Source: Naegleria lovaniensis (lineage: Eukaryota; Heterolobosea; Eutetramitea; Acrasida; Naegleriidae). From it: a stretch of DNA of 64,000 nt. The notes below the pieces were generated by a model, which saw only the letters and a list, made by a program, of their open reading frames with translations, ran no database searches and was not told the origin of the DNA. The position numbers and the translations under genes were made by a program. The stretch covers positions 652,226-716,225 of the forward strand of contig NW_025407834.1 in assembly GCF_003324165.1 (NCBI RefSeq), written 5' to 3'. Each line of letters starts with the position of its first letter. Positions within the stretch are counted from its first letter, which is position 1. Positions 13,080-22,948 of the stretch are shown piece by piece.

Positions 13080-16000
13080 ATGTCATCCTCTTCTCCACGC
13101 CATTTATTTGTTCTTACGCTTGTGGCATTGTTTTTTGCCGTAACGTTGCTCATCACCAAAGATCAGCAACACCTTGTCGTTTCTCATTTGTTGACAACTG
13201 ACAGCGCTCCCAATCTTCTCACCGCCAGCACCACCGACGAGTCCTACAACTCCAACAACAACGACCACCAAAGTCTCCTTGTCCATGTGAAACTTCTTGA
13301 CCATGTCTTGATGACTCACTCCATTCTCGAAACTCTTGCTTCTCTCATGAGAGTTGAATCTTTTCGACAAGATTTTCAATTCTCTTCCACTGAGAGTTCC
13401 ATCTTTACCACTCGTCTCACCAAGCATTTCATTCAAACTCATCTCTCGAACGATCCGTTCATTCAAAGCCATGTCGAATGGATCAAACAAGTTCCCAATG
13501 AATATAAACTCACTTTTCCACAATTGACTTTGGAATCATTGAAATTGCATGGAGAAGTGAAAATTATTTATGATCGCAAAATGACAAGTGTAGAGAGAAT
13601 GAATCGACTTTTAACCATGAAAGAATGGTTTCATACACGTTTGCAACATACTCTTACTCAAGAATTACTTTCACTGAATATGGAACAAGTCTTTTCTAGT
13701 ATGAAACGTTTCAATATTCGAGAATATTTTCGATTCCAAAATGAAATTCCACAAGAATGGTTTCGAAATGACATTTCTGTACAAGATTCTAGTCATGGTC
13801 GTACTGGAGAAGAATCAGCAGTTGACAATGGTGTTGATAATGATGGTAGTAGTAGTAGTAATGATGATTTCATTCATCCCGTTCATCAAGTCAAAGCATG
13901 GCTCGAGAACAAATTGACAGAATTCTTTAATTTAAAGTTTGACTTGAACTTGGATGGACATTTACACATTTCACTCTCCAATTTCAATGCACAAGTTTGG
14001 GATCGTCTCGAACGTGCTGAATTTTCACATGAAAGTGTTCAACTTTTATCGAGAAGAGAAGATTTACAACGTTTCATGAATTCCATTCCAGAATTGTCTC
14101 ATTTATGGGATTCCATTTCAAATCAAATGGGTTCTCAATTATTGGATCAATTATTGGCTGATCCTTCTGTGAATTACATTACAAGAACGACTCGAATTGG
14201 TTTGGACAATTTAGAAATTAACAAGATGGTTCAAAATGGAGGAGGTAATAATAATACCTATTTCTGGAATCATGGAATTACAGGAGAGGGTGAAGTGTTG
14301 GCCTTTACTGATACAGGTATTGATCCAAATCATTGTTTCTTTTCAGGTGTGAATGAGTCCTATGTCAATGTTAATATGACCAATCGTAAAATTGTGTACA
14401 TTGATATTCAAGGAGGTCTTGGAGATTATGCAGATAATCATGGTCATGGTACTCATGTAAGTGGACATGTTGTTCATTTCTTTTTTTTAATGTTTTTCTT
14501 AACTTTCTAATTTTGGTGATTTCCTTTTTAATCAATTTCACAAATACTTGACTTGTACATTAAACTCCACCAAACACATAGGTTGCTGGTACCCTTGCAG
14601 GAATACCCTCCAACTTTACACCCTCTGTCAATAATGAAATAGGTGTGGCCATTGGTGCCAAATTATATGTTGTGGATGGAGACAAAACCAGCGGACTCAT
14701 TTCCTTCTCGAGCATTAGTACCTATCTTCGAAATGCTTTCAATCGTGCCAAATCATGCATTTCTTCTAATTCATGGGGTTGTAACCCTAAATATTCGTGT
14801 TCGTTTGATTGTGTCTGTCAACAAACTCTTGCCAATGGTACCAAAGTTCCAATTTCCAATGACGAATGTTTAGCAAGTATTGGTCGAAGATGTTGTGAAT
14901 TCTGTAACAAGTACGATTTTTATGGATATGATTTGGATAATTATTTGGGTACTGTGAATGATCAAGTGACATTTTTTGGAAGTGCTGGAAACTCGGCCTC
15001 GATGGCATTGTTAGGAACTATTGGAGGTTCTGCTCCGAGCAAGAATGGTGTTGCTGTAGGAAGTATGTACAGCAAGGATACCATGTCTTCATTTTCGAGT
15101 AGAGGTGAGTTTTTTTTTGACACGACTCGTTTTCTGACATTTTTTTGTATTATGTTCCATATTGCTTGACTATAATGAAAACAGGACCAACTGTGGATGG
15201 AAGAATCAAACCAGACATTGTCACTCCAGGAGATGGCATTGCAAGCGCACTCACCAAAACGTCTTGTTCTCTCACTTCCAAATCAGGAACTTCAATGGCT
15301 TGTCCTGCTGCTGCTGGAGCTGCTGGTCTTGTTCGACATTATTTCAATAAGAATAATCAACAAAAATTGAAAGAACTCGAAATTGGAAACAAGACAGTGA
15401 CTGGTTTGACACTTTCTGGAACTCTGGTCAAGGCCATGATGATTCATTCTGGAGAACAAATGATTGGATCAGCTGCCAATTTAGGATATCCAATGAGTCA
15501 ATTGCCAGTTCCAAATAATTTCTTTGGATTCGGAAGAGTGAATTTACAAAATGTGTTAAAGATTGATGCTGATCCATTTTCTGTGAACAAGATTGGAAAT
15601 TTGAGTATTGTGAATCGAATGTATTTGGATGTTTTGGATTCGGTCAAGTTCCAATTTCAAGCCACACGAATGACCAATGTCAAAGTGACCATTACATGGT
15701 ATGATTTACCTTCATCATTATCTGAAAAAGAAGCTGTGAAAAAGTTGATCAACGATTTGGATTTATTGGTCACGGTTCAAAATTCGACCACAAGTGTGTT
15801 AAAAACTTTTTATGGTAATCTAGAGCTGACCAATAACAGTGCTCATGATTCAGTGAATACTGTTGAGAGTGTTACTGTGAATGCAATTCCAAGTGGAAGT
15901 TTTGTGAATATTAGTGTCACTGCCAAATCTACCAATAAGGGTAAACAAGCATTCAGTATGGTCGTGACAGGTGGCATTTACTTGATTCAACCTTCTTCAA

Positions 16001-16146
16001 CAAGTGTCATTACTCCACCGCCACAACTCCTTCTCCCTCACCTCAACCACAACCCATTCAATCAAGTCCCAAACCAAAAGTTTCTTCCTCTCAACAGACA
16101 AACCCAAAACCAAGTACACAAAGAGCTCAAAACTCGTTCCAAGTGA
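13080..16146 (+). CDS. Subtilisin-like serine protease (S8 family), secreted
   Basis: Three exons, 13080-14456, 14582-15104 and 15185-16146, give 953 residues. The start at 13080 follows A-rich sequence and gives a basic-hydrophobic signal peptide (LFVLTLVALFFAVTLL); an in-frame ATG at 12996 would bury it. Residues to about 390 form a long propeptide-like region. The triad is visible: Asp411 in FTDTGID, His456 in HGHGTHVAG (split by intron 1) and Ser670 in KSGTSMACPAAAG, with the oxyanion Asn in SAGNSAS. Between His and Asn is a cysteine-rich insertion (CCEFC and CVC motifs), absent from typical bacterial subtilisins and probably disulphide-bonded. A beta-sandwich domain ending near MVVTGGIYLI follows. 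In the annotated frame the tail is short; another frame encodes a Pro/Ser/Thr stalk plus a hydrophobic end (see findings). Confidence 0.9.
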
Positions 16147-16580
16147 AACCCATGTATTTGTGGATGATCATGATCATGATGATTGTGTTGAATGTTATGA
16201 ATTGGATGTAAAAGAAGACTTGAATTAAAGGTTGTTAAAGTTTTTCAAAAGAGAGGAGACAAGCCTGTCATCGATCAAAAAAAAAATATTTTCATACAGC
16301 TGGGTGTGATTTGCACACACACACACACAAACACTTATTGGACGTGATATTGTTGTATCCATCTTGACAGTATCTTCTTGATCATCATCATTCCGTAAAA
16401 TCTCCGCTTCTTTGATTCCATTCACACATTTAATTAAATTTTCATCAACAACAACAACCCTATAAAACCATTCGCCAAACCCATCAATAATAATAATAAT
16501 AACAACAACCATCATCATCAAAGATTTATTCATCAATCAATCAAACACACACGCACACACATACGCACACACACATCCAA
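16147..16580. other. Intergenic region with CA and AAT microsatellites
   Basis: Holds the 3' end of the protease gene and the promoter of the GST gene. Short CA tracts lie at about 16313-16330 and 16544-16576, just before the GST ATG, and an AAT/AAC trinucleotide run at about 16487-16510. The minus-strand open frame here consists of simple repeats and is not a gene. Confidence 0.6.
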
Positions 16581-17327
16581 ATGGTCATTCAAGTCTATCG
16601 ATATATTGTCTCTGCAAAAACAAATCCTTCTCTCAATGCAGTTGGATGGAGATGTCGATTACAACTCGAAGAAAAAGATCTCGGCTATGAAAATGTGCTC
16701 ATCATTGATGAAGCCTCTTCACGAAATACATTTGTCAATTCTGATCACTTCAATCAACACATTATGGAACCCACAATTAATCCAAAAAAAGAATTACCTG
16801 TTTTGGAAGATGGAGGAGCCATCATTATTGAAGAAGGAGCTATTATGCAATATCTGGAAAGTAACTATTCCGATTCATCAAGTACTTTATTACCAGATTT
16901 TGAGAATGATCGTAACAAGTATGCCGAAGTCATGTCTCTCTATCATGAAGCATTGAATGCTTACAATTTCTCTAAAGATATTCTTGACGCTCTGATTAAA
17001 GATGATTCAGTCATGATAAAATCAAAAGAGTTCAAAGTTCGTGTGCAATATTGGAAGAAAAAGATGAGAGACGAATTGAAACATTGGAATGAGTATTTGA
17101 GTCAAAAAGAATATTTATGGCCTCTTATCAATGGAAAGAGATTGAGTTTGGCAGATTGTGCCTTTTATCCATTGTTAGCAATTTTAATTCGATTTGGATT
17201 TGATTTGAAGGGATTTGATAATTTGCAAAATTATTTTCAACGTGTGACAAAGAGAGAGAGTGTCAACAAGACAAGACCATCCAAATGGGATAGTGAATTG
17301 ATTGAACCATGGTTGTCTGTCTTGTAA
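16581..17327 (+). CDS. Glutathione S-transferase-like protein
   Basis: A single exon encoding 248 residues. The N-terminal half has the thioredoxin-fold layout of GSTs: beta strand VIQVYRYIVS, a helix, and KKELPVLEDGGAIIIEEGAIMQYLE, where the cis-proline (ELPVL) and the E-GAI-QYLE glutathione-binding stretch are typical. The C-terminal half is all-helical with LSLADCAFYPLLAIL, the conserved N-capping Asp of GST domains. Likely a cytosolic detoxification or thiol-transfer enzyme; subclass not assignable. The catalytic Ser/Tyr/Cys near residue 10 is not obvious, and the first loop is long. The ATG at 16581 follows a CA-repeat. Confidence 0.85.
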   Translation: MVIQVYRYIVSAKTNPSLNAVGWRCRLQLEEKDLGYENVLIIDEASSRNTFVNSDHFNQHIMEPTINPKKELPVLEDGGAIIIEEGAIMQYLESNYSDSSSTLLPDFENDRNKYAEVMSLYHEALNAYNFSKDILDALIKDDSVMIKSKEFKVRVQYWKKKMRDELKHWNEYLSQKEYLWPLINGKRLSLADCAFYPLLAILIRFGFDLKGFDNLQNYFQRVTKRESVNKTRPSKWDSELIEPWLSVL

Positions 17328-17578
17328 AACATGCTGTTGTGTGTGTGATTTTTACATGACACTTGTTAATTTCATGAAACATTTACAATGAAAAGAGAGC
17401 ATTAAATTTTATAAATTTGGCAAAAAAGCCGCCAAAAATATCAGTTACACTGTAAATTTCGTTGAAATGAAATTTTTAAAAAAAATTTTCAAAGAAACGA
17501 AATCATCAAACGAAATTCATCAATAACGGAATCTCTTTTGGGGCTTTTTAAAGAATTTGCAACAAATCCAATCTTGAA

Positions 17579-18833
17579 ATGAATGGAACGATCAACAGCA
17601 ATTATTCTCCACTTAAACCAGTGCCTTTCGTGAGAGGACGGAGTAAATCTCCACAAAACTTGTTCTCGGGATTTCTTCCGTCGAGAACACCAAGTAGTGG
17701 TGATCTCCTCCAACAACAACAGCCAACGAAAAATACATCAGAAGCGCTGACAACTCTGTCAGCTCAACTCACAGCCAAACATCGATCTAACTTATTAAGA
17801 ATGTCCAATTTACCTGAAAATACATCAGAAATGGGCAATGACAATCAATTTGCAACGTCGGAGAGAAGGCAAAAAGATGATGACAATCAGTCACAAACAT
17901 CGTTTGCGCAGTCGGTGCTTTCAGGAAAGATGACCAAGTTGACACAACCCAAAACAACGAAATTATTTAACCTTGAGAAGACGAAAAACGAAGCATGGGC
18001 TTCGGTTCTGGAAACTAAAAAGAATTACACCAAACATCAAAAGTTTTGTGAAATGTTTGTGGACTTTTTAAATTCAGATATGGCAGACCGGTTATTTAGT
18101 TTATGTGTATTGTATATTTGTAATTTGTTAAATTATGAAAGAGCAAAGGTGAAATACGAATTGAAGTAAGTTATCGAGTCAGTTCAATTTCATAACTATG
18201 ACAACAAACACCATCAGACTCACGGAAGAATATAAAAAACAAGAAATGGAGGCAAAAAAGGAATGTATTGATAATTTATCAGAGCTCAGTTTTGCATACT
18301 CGCAAATTTTACAGGAATACACCTTTCGAAGTCCTCACAATTTACGATTTAGAGATACTGTGAAAGAAACCATGTTTTTTGAGGCACTTTACATGGTCAC
18401 ATCATTTGTTACAACCATAGAATTTCCCAATCCAAAACTACAGCCAATTATCGAAAATGAAATTGAAAGGCTTTTCAGAACTAAATACTTTCGAATAACG
18501 GACCACGACAAGAAAAACTCTAATAGATTCCTTACTGCTGAAGATACCTTCAAATTGAAAAGTTGTGGTTTCAAATTGCCAAGTGATACTCTCAAACGGC
18601 GAAAGATTACTACAGCAGTGAATTCAAGAAGTCCATTAATTTCATCTGTTTTTCCTGGATTTAACCGTGTTGCTCAAGATTTGGACCATCAATTTGAACA
18701 AATCAGCCTTAATTTACCACCCCATATTCTCTTTAGTACCAAAAACATTTCCAATTCTGTGGGTGAGGGTGGAAAAGAAGATGAAGATAGTTCTTCGATA
18801 GCTTCCCAGAAACCTTCCGTGATCATCATGTAA
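17579..18833 (+). CDS. PPP1R36-like protein
   Basis: Two exons, 17579-18165 and 18218-18833, joined as AA|A, give 400 residues. The first 130 residues are Ser/Thr/Gln-rich and probably disordered. The conserved core spans about residues 140-340: CIDNLSELSFAYSQIL, FFEALYMVTSFV, IERLFRTKYF and the spaced VNSRSPLISSVFPGF. The RLFRT and RSP-hydrophobic-S signatures match what I recall of protein phosphatase 1 regulatory subunit 36, a protein linked in animals to motile cilia and sperm. No RVxF docking motif could be singled out. If right, this fits an organism that can make flagella. Convergent with the RCC1 gene, 36 bases apart. Confidence 0.65.
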
Positions 18834-18869
18834 ATACATTAAAAAGTAAAATGTACAATTCATAGTGGA

Positions 18870-20809
18870 TCAATCCTCTGTCATGATCGTGCAGTCCGAG
18901 AGATGTAAGTGTCGTCTTGTTTTGTTAAACAATTTTCGTCTCATGGCATTTGCATTTCTGTTATTTCTCTTCAAATGGACCATGACAAACATGTTATAGG
19001 CAAGGATTTGTACCACTTCATACCTATTAATGAAAGGATCTGGCATGAAGGTACTCGTCACATTGAAAGGTTTTCCCACGTTAAAAGACATATTCTTGCT
19101 TGACATGGGTCGAATAATATCATAATCATTGGATCCTACAGCATAAATTTCATTGTACTCGGTCACAAAAAATGTAATGCTTTCCTGACTGCAAAATACT
19201 TTCTTGACGGCGTGTTTTAAGGGAACGAGTGTGGGAGTGGTCACTGCTTTTAACCCTCCCATCTTTGAGAGTTGGGAGTGGTGATTTTTACCACACATGT
19301 AAACACGACCCTGTTCTGACAAGAAACATGAATTACTTGTTCCACATGTAATGTTCACTATTTTGTCATTTGCTTGGAGAGGAATGTCAATTTTGGTAAA
19401 GTTGAAAATATTGCCGTGCTCATCTTCGACATTTCTTTGTGTAGATATGCCCATTCGGCCACAGGTATTTCTACCGCTGCCATAGCAATCTCCATGCCTT
19501 GTCAAGCAAATGGTGAAGTCTTCACCACACGCTATTTGAATAACATGATCATCTTTGTGCTCGAAAGCAATTTTCACCTTTTGGAAAATAACATGAAAAT
19601 CTTTGTTGCTGCCTCCTGTTCCACATTGGCCTGATTGATTCAAACCAATTGTGTAAACATTGGCTGTTGATGTTAAGACCACAGCATGATCGTGACCTAA
19701 CGCTACATCGATTGGTCGTTCACCATCTTCCAAATCTTCTAAGAGTACAGGGCGAGGAATGAACGAGTCTGATTTATCAATACCTTTTCCAAGCTGACCC
19801 CAAGAATTGACGCCTTGGCTGTACAATTGACCATTATGAGTCATAAAATAGTTAAAGGTACCAGCGAAAATAGATCCAGATGTCCAGCATTTTCTCACAT
19901 TGTGGTCTTGTGTTAGCAACGAGTTGTCAAAAGGAACTCTTTCAAGTTGATCGATAGGCATGATCTTTTGCTTGTCATACTTTTTCCATTCATCCCAATC
20001 CATTTCAGTAGAGAGACGACCATGTATTTTTCCTCCATGTGCTCCGTACAGTAGAGAGGGGTTTTTAGTCGTCCAAACAGTTCCATCTTTGAGGACAAAA
20101 AGTGTATAATCTCTGTTGAGTGACATGTCGATAATGTCAATGAAGGATTGTGGTGTTGAAGATTCTACTTCTTCAATTTTTGTTCCTGGCTTTAAGCCAA
20201 CCATAGAAATGAATGCTTTGATGTTATTTTGTGTGAGAGGATTCTCTTTTCTGATGAACCAATTCACCTCTGATGCCTTACTCGAGTATTCTGTAGCACT
20301 CTCTGCAACAATTTTTAACTCTCTTCTTGATTTTGTTTCTGCAAAATCCAAATGAATATACTTGCACTTGTCACCAAATGTGCAGCCACATTTTGTAATT
20401 GCTGTTTGATTCTTAATTTCTGGATTTCGGTGTGGATTGTTGTCCTGATGAAAATAATCCAATTTATAATGTTTACAAATGGCTGAATGAGAATATGAAC
20501 AACGAGAGCCAAATTTACATTGATTATTCGGAGCAGTAGTACTGGTCTTTCGGAACCCTTGATGATCCTGCTGTTGAGACTTGCTTTTGTTTCCATAATA
20601 AAATTGGCAAGGTGCCTTGATTTACAAGTTCAAGTTGTGGAAAATTTAAGATAGAATCAACAAACCTTCTCGTAAAATGAACGATACATTGGCAAGGATG
20701 AAGTCATGAACACCTTGTGCTCATCATCCAAGAAATGATCATTTTTCTCATCATCATCATGAATATTTTTGTTCAGGTTGAAGATGGAAGAATTAAAGGA
20801 AGAGGACAT
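18870..20809 (-). CDS. CCCH zinc-finger plus RCC1-repeat protein
   Basis: Exons 20809-20666 and 20615-18870, joined in phase 0, give 629 residues. The intron start is GTTTGT, and the join rebuilds APCQFYYGN, which begins a zinc-finger region. Cys/His sequences typical of C3H1 fingers follow: CKFGSRCSYSH, an AICKH stretch and CTFGDKCKYIH (about residues 50-130). From about residue 250 come RCC1-type blades: LYSQGVNSWGQLGKG, VYTIGLNQSGQCGTGG, CYGSGRNTCGRMG, VYMCGKNHHSQL and IYAVGSNDYD, enough for most of a seven-bladed propeller. CCCH fingers usually bind RNA and RCC1 propellers bind proteins or chromatin; the combined role is unknown. The start at 20809 is the first in-frame ATG. Confidence 0.85.
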
Positions 20810-21181
20810 GATCGGAAACAGTTCAAATGGAGTGGTAATAAATTGCGTGTGATTATTAATGGTATTCGGTGATGATGTATTTTTTTGCACAAACGATCTT
20901 CAATTAACTTGTATCATCTCTTTTGAATAAAAATAACGTTCATTTGGATTTTGATGCATTTTTCATGATGTGATTTTTTGATGGTGTTTGGAAGATCGGG
21001 ATGACAAAAAACGATTGTTGGAATAAGACCAACCTCAGAAAATCAAAATGAAGCAAGGATTTATTTCAAAAATGGTAATTCTGCTTCTCTCCGCAAGGTA
21101 ACTTTGATTGGCAGGTTCAAATACTCCAATACCTTCAAAATCCTACACACAAATCATCATCCATAAATCAATAACAAAAAA
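20810..21181. promoter_or_regulatory. Divergent promoter region, CCCH/RCC1 gene (-) and 21182 gene (+)
   Basis: These 372 bases separate two divergent ATGs. An open frame extends from the minus-strand gene up to about 20890 without an ATG, so it is probably 5' UTR. AT-rich, with poly-A immediately before the ATG at 21182. No known element was identified. Confidence 0.35.
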
Positions 21182-21865
21182 ATGTTAAATTTAAAGGGAT
21201 GGGGAGTGCCATTACTTTTGGGCAGCAGTATCTTTGCTCTGTACTCTATGGATTGTTATTATATTCATCAGAAATTCATGGTACGAAATTTCAATGAGGA
21301 CACGAAAGAGGTCAATGAAAAAGAGAGCTCGGAGAAGATTTCTGTACATCCATTCGTACTTCCCAACAAACAATCGTCTCAACGAGGCATGAACGTACAA
21401 TTTGATCATTATTATTCACAATTAGAACATTCACAAGTAACATCCACTCATCCCAATATTGAAGAGTATGCACGGGCTTTTTTCACATCAACAGCTTTCA
21501 CCCCAGAGCGATATTTGTTAAAACTTGCAACCTCTTTCAGTTCAGAAAACAATCAACAAAATTTAAATATTGAGGAAATTAACAGGCTCAAGTTTCAAAT
21601 TGGAGACCGTGTTGGAGTATTTCGAGTTGTGGATCGAACTGAACACGAAATTTTATTGGAAACAGACATGAAAACGTTAACGTGGCTTGGACTTTCTAGT
21701 CACAAACCTAATGTTAAAACCTTACATTTTGGAAGCGCTGTATTGGAACAGGGTTTAATAGTGAGTGCATTGATGCCATTTCATCACATGTATTCGAGGT
21801 ACTTGCTAGGTTTTGCAAAACAAAATCTATTGGATAGCTTTAAATCGAGTCACAATGAACATTAA
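21182..21865 (+). CDS. DUF2867-like membrane-anchored protein
   Basis: A single exon of 227 residues. Residues 6-28 (WGVPLLLGSSIFALYSMDCYY) form one hydrophobic segment, probably an N-terminal anchor. The remainder reads like a small SRPBCC or DUF2867-type domain: FKIGDRVGVFRVV-type strands, EILLETDMKTLTWLGL, and the ending ALMPFHHMYSRYLLGFA, which resembles the PFHxxYSRYLL end seen in DUF2867 proteins. That family includes bacterial and algal proteins of unknown biochemistry. No catalytic residues could be named. The ATG follows a run of As. The gene converges on the EF-hand gene 41 bases downstream. Confidence 0.6.
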   Translation: MLNLKGWGVPLLLGSSIFALYSMDCYYIHQKFMVRNFNEDTKEVNEKESSEKISVHPFVLPNKQSSQRGMNVQFDHYYSQLEHSQVTSTHPNIEEYARAFFTSTAFTPERYLLKLATSFSSENNQQNLNIEEINRLKFQIGDRVGVFRVVDRTEHEILLETDMKTLTWLGLSSHKPNVKTLHFGSAVLEQGLIVSALMPFHHMYSRYLLGFAKQNLLDSFKSSHNEH

Positions 21866-21906
21866 TTCTCGTAATGTACATTCCATAAATTAGTACTGGA
21901 ACTGTT

Positions 21907-22793
21907 TTATTCATCAGAAATCTTGGTCATGCTTCTGAAATCTTCGAGAGAGATTTTCCCATCCCCGTCCTTGTCAGCTGTATCGATGAGTACTTTCAAA
22001 TCTTCTGTGGTAATGGGACCTAAACCAAGTTGTTCCATCATCTCTTTCAAATGCTTTTCATCCACATAACCGGTATCTTTTGGATCAAATACTTTAAAGG
22101 CCTCCTTCACTGGATCATAACTTTTGTAAAAATTCGAACCATAAATAGAGTTTTTCGTATCAATATTGAGGATATTTTGGAGTGTTTGAATGGTGAATTC
22201 TGGTTCAGATATTAAAAATTTGTATTCTTTGTTCGTCATGTTTGGATAAAACATTTTCAACCGAGCTTTTAGATCCTTTGGAGTTAGTTTTCTCTTTTGT
22301 CGGACGTCAAGAAAACGAAATGCCTCTTCACCTCTTTTTTAGAAATCAACATGGATTCTGGGAGATCTTCGTTCTTGGATACATTGTCCAGTTTGATGTC
22401 TCCAGCCTCGTCGTCAGTTAATTCCTCTTCAACAACGTCCTTTTCCATTCGAGGTGGATTGATAGGAGTTGGATTTTCAGATCGTGAATGCTCCTCCGCA
22501 TTTCGTAATTCATTATGAGTGAAAGTTGCTTTCTTATATTTGGGATAGTGTAGTTGAAGTCTTTTCTTCTCGGGGCTAGATAGCTCTCGGGTCGAGGGTT
22601 TTTTTGATTTGGATATCGAATTGGAAAGATCGTTAATGGCTGAATCTTTGTTTTTGGTGTTGGCAGAAGCTCCCCCTGTTGTTGGCGTTGCTGTCGTTGC
22701 AGACTGAGTCGGAAACATGGACTCAAACTGCTGATTCACTACAGCCATCGCTTGTTTTTGGTCGACGGGAGCACTTGCCACTGTCTTTTTCAT
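21907..22793 (-). CDS. EF-hand (calmodulin/centrin-like) protein with disordered N-terminus
   Basis: Exons 22793-22383 and 22323-21907 give 275 residues. The 59-base intron (start GTATCC, end GTGAAGAG) is needed to pass from the N-terminal to the C-terminal frame and leaves phase 0. Residues 1-137 are Ser/Lys/Glu-rich, low complexity. The C-terminal 139 residues hold EF-hand pairs: AFRFLDVRQKRKLTPKDL (degenerate loop), AFKVFDPKDTGYVDEKHLKEM, and IDTADKDGDGKISLEDF, a canonical calcium-binding loop D-K-D-G-D-G-K-I-S-L-E-D. Only the last loop looks fully competent. Probably a cytoskeletal or signalling calcium sensor. The start at 22793 is the first ATG that gives a compact N-terminus; an upstream ATG-frame near 22919 is possible. 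Confidence 0.75.
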
Positions 22794-22948
22794 GATTATT
22801 CTTTTTTTAATATTTTTATGTAAGCATTTACAAAAAGGGCGGGCTCTTTTCAAAGGAGAGGATTTTAAAACTCTTCGTGTACAATCATCCATCTGTGAGC
22901 TCAAGAGAGCAATCCCCACAGTGGCATTGTACGCTCTAAAGAAGTTGA

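Noticed and set aside
16225-16536. Minus-strand open frame after the protease gene
   Set aside because: Made of poly-Ile, Val-rich and CVCVC translations of microsatellites.
22324-22382. Apparent frameshift at a six-A run in the EF-hand gene
   Set aside because: A 59-base intron from GTATCC to GTGAAGAG joins both frames in phase 0, so no base error is needed.
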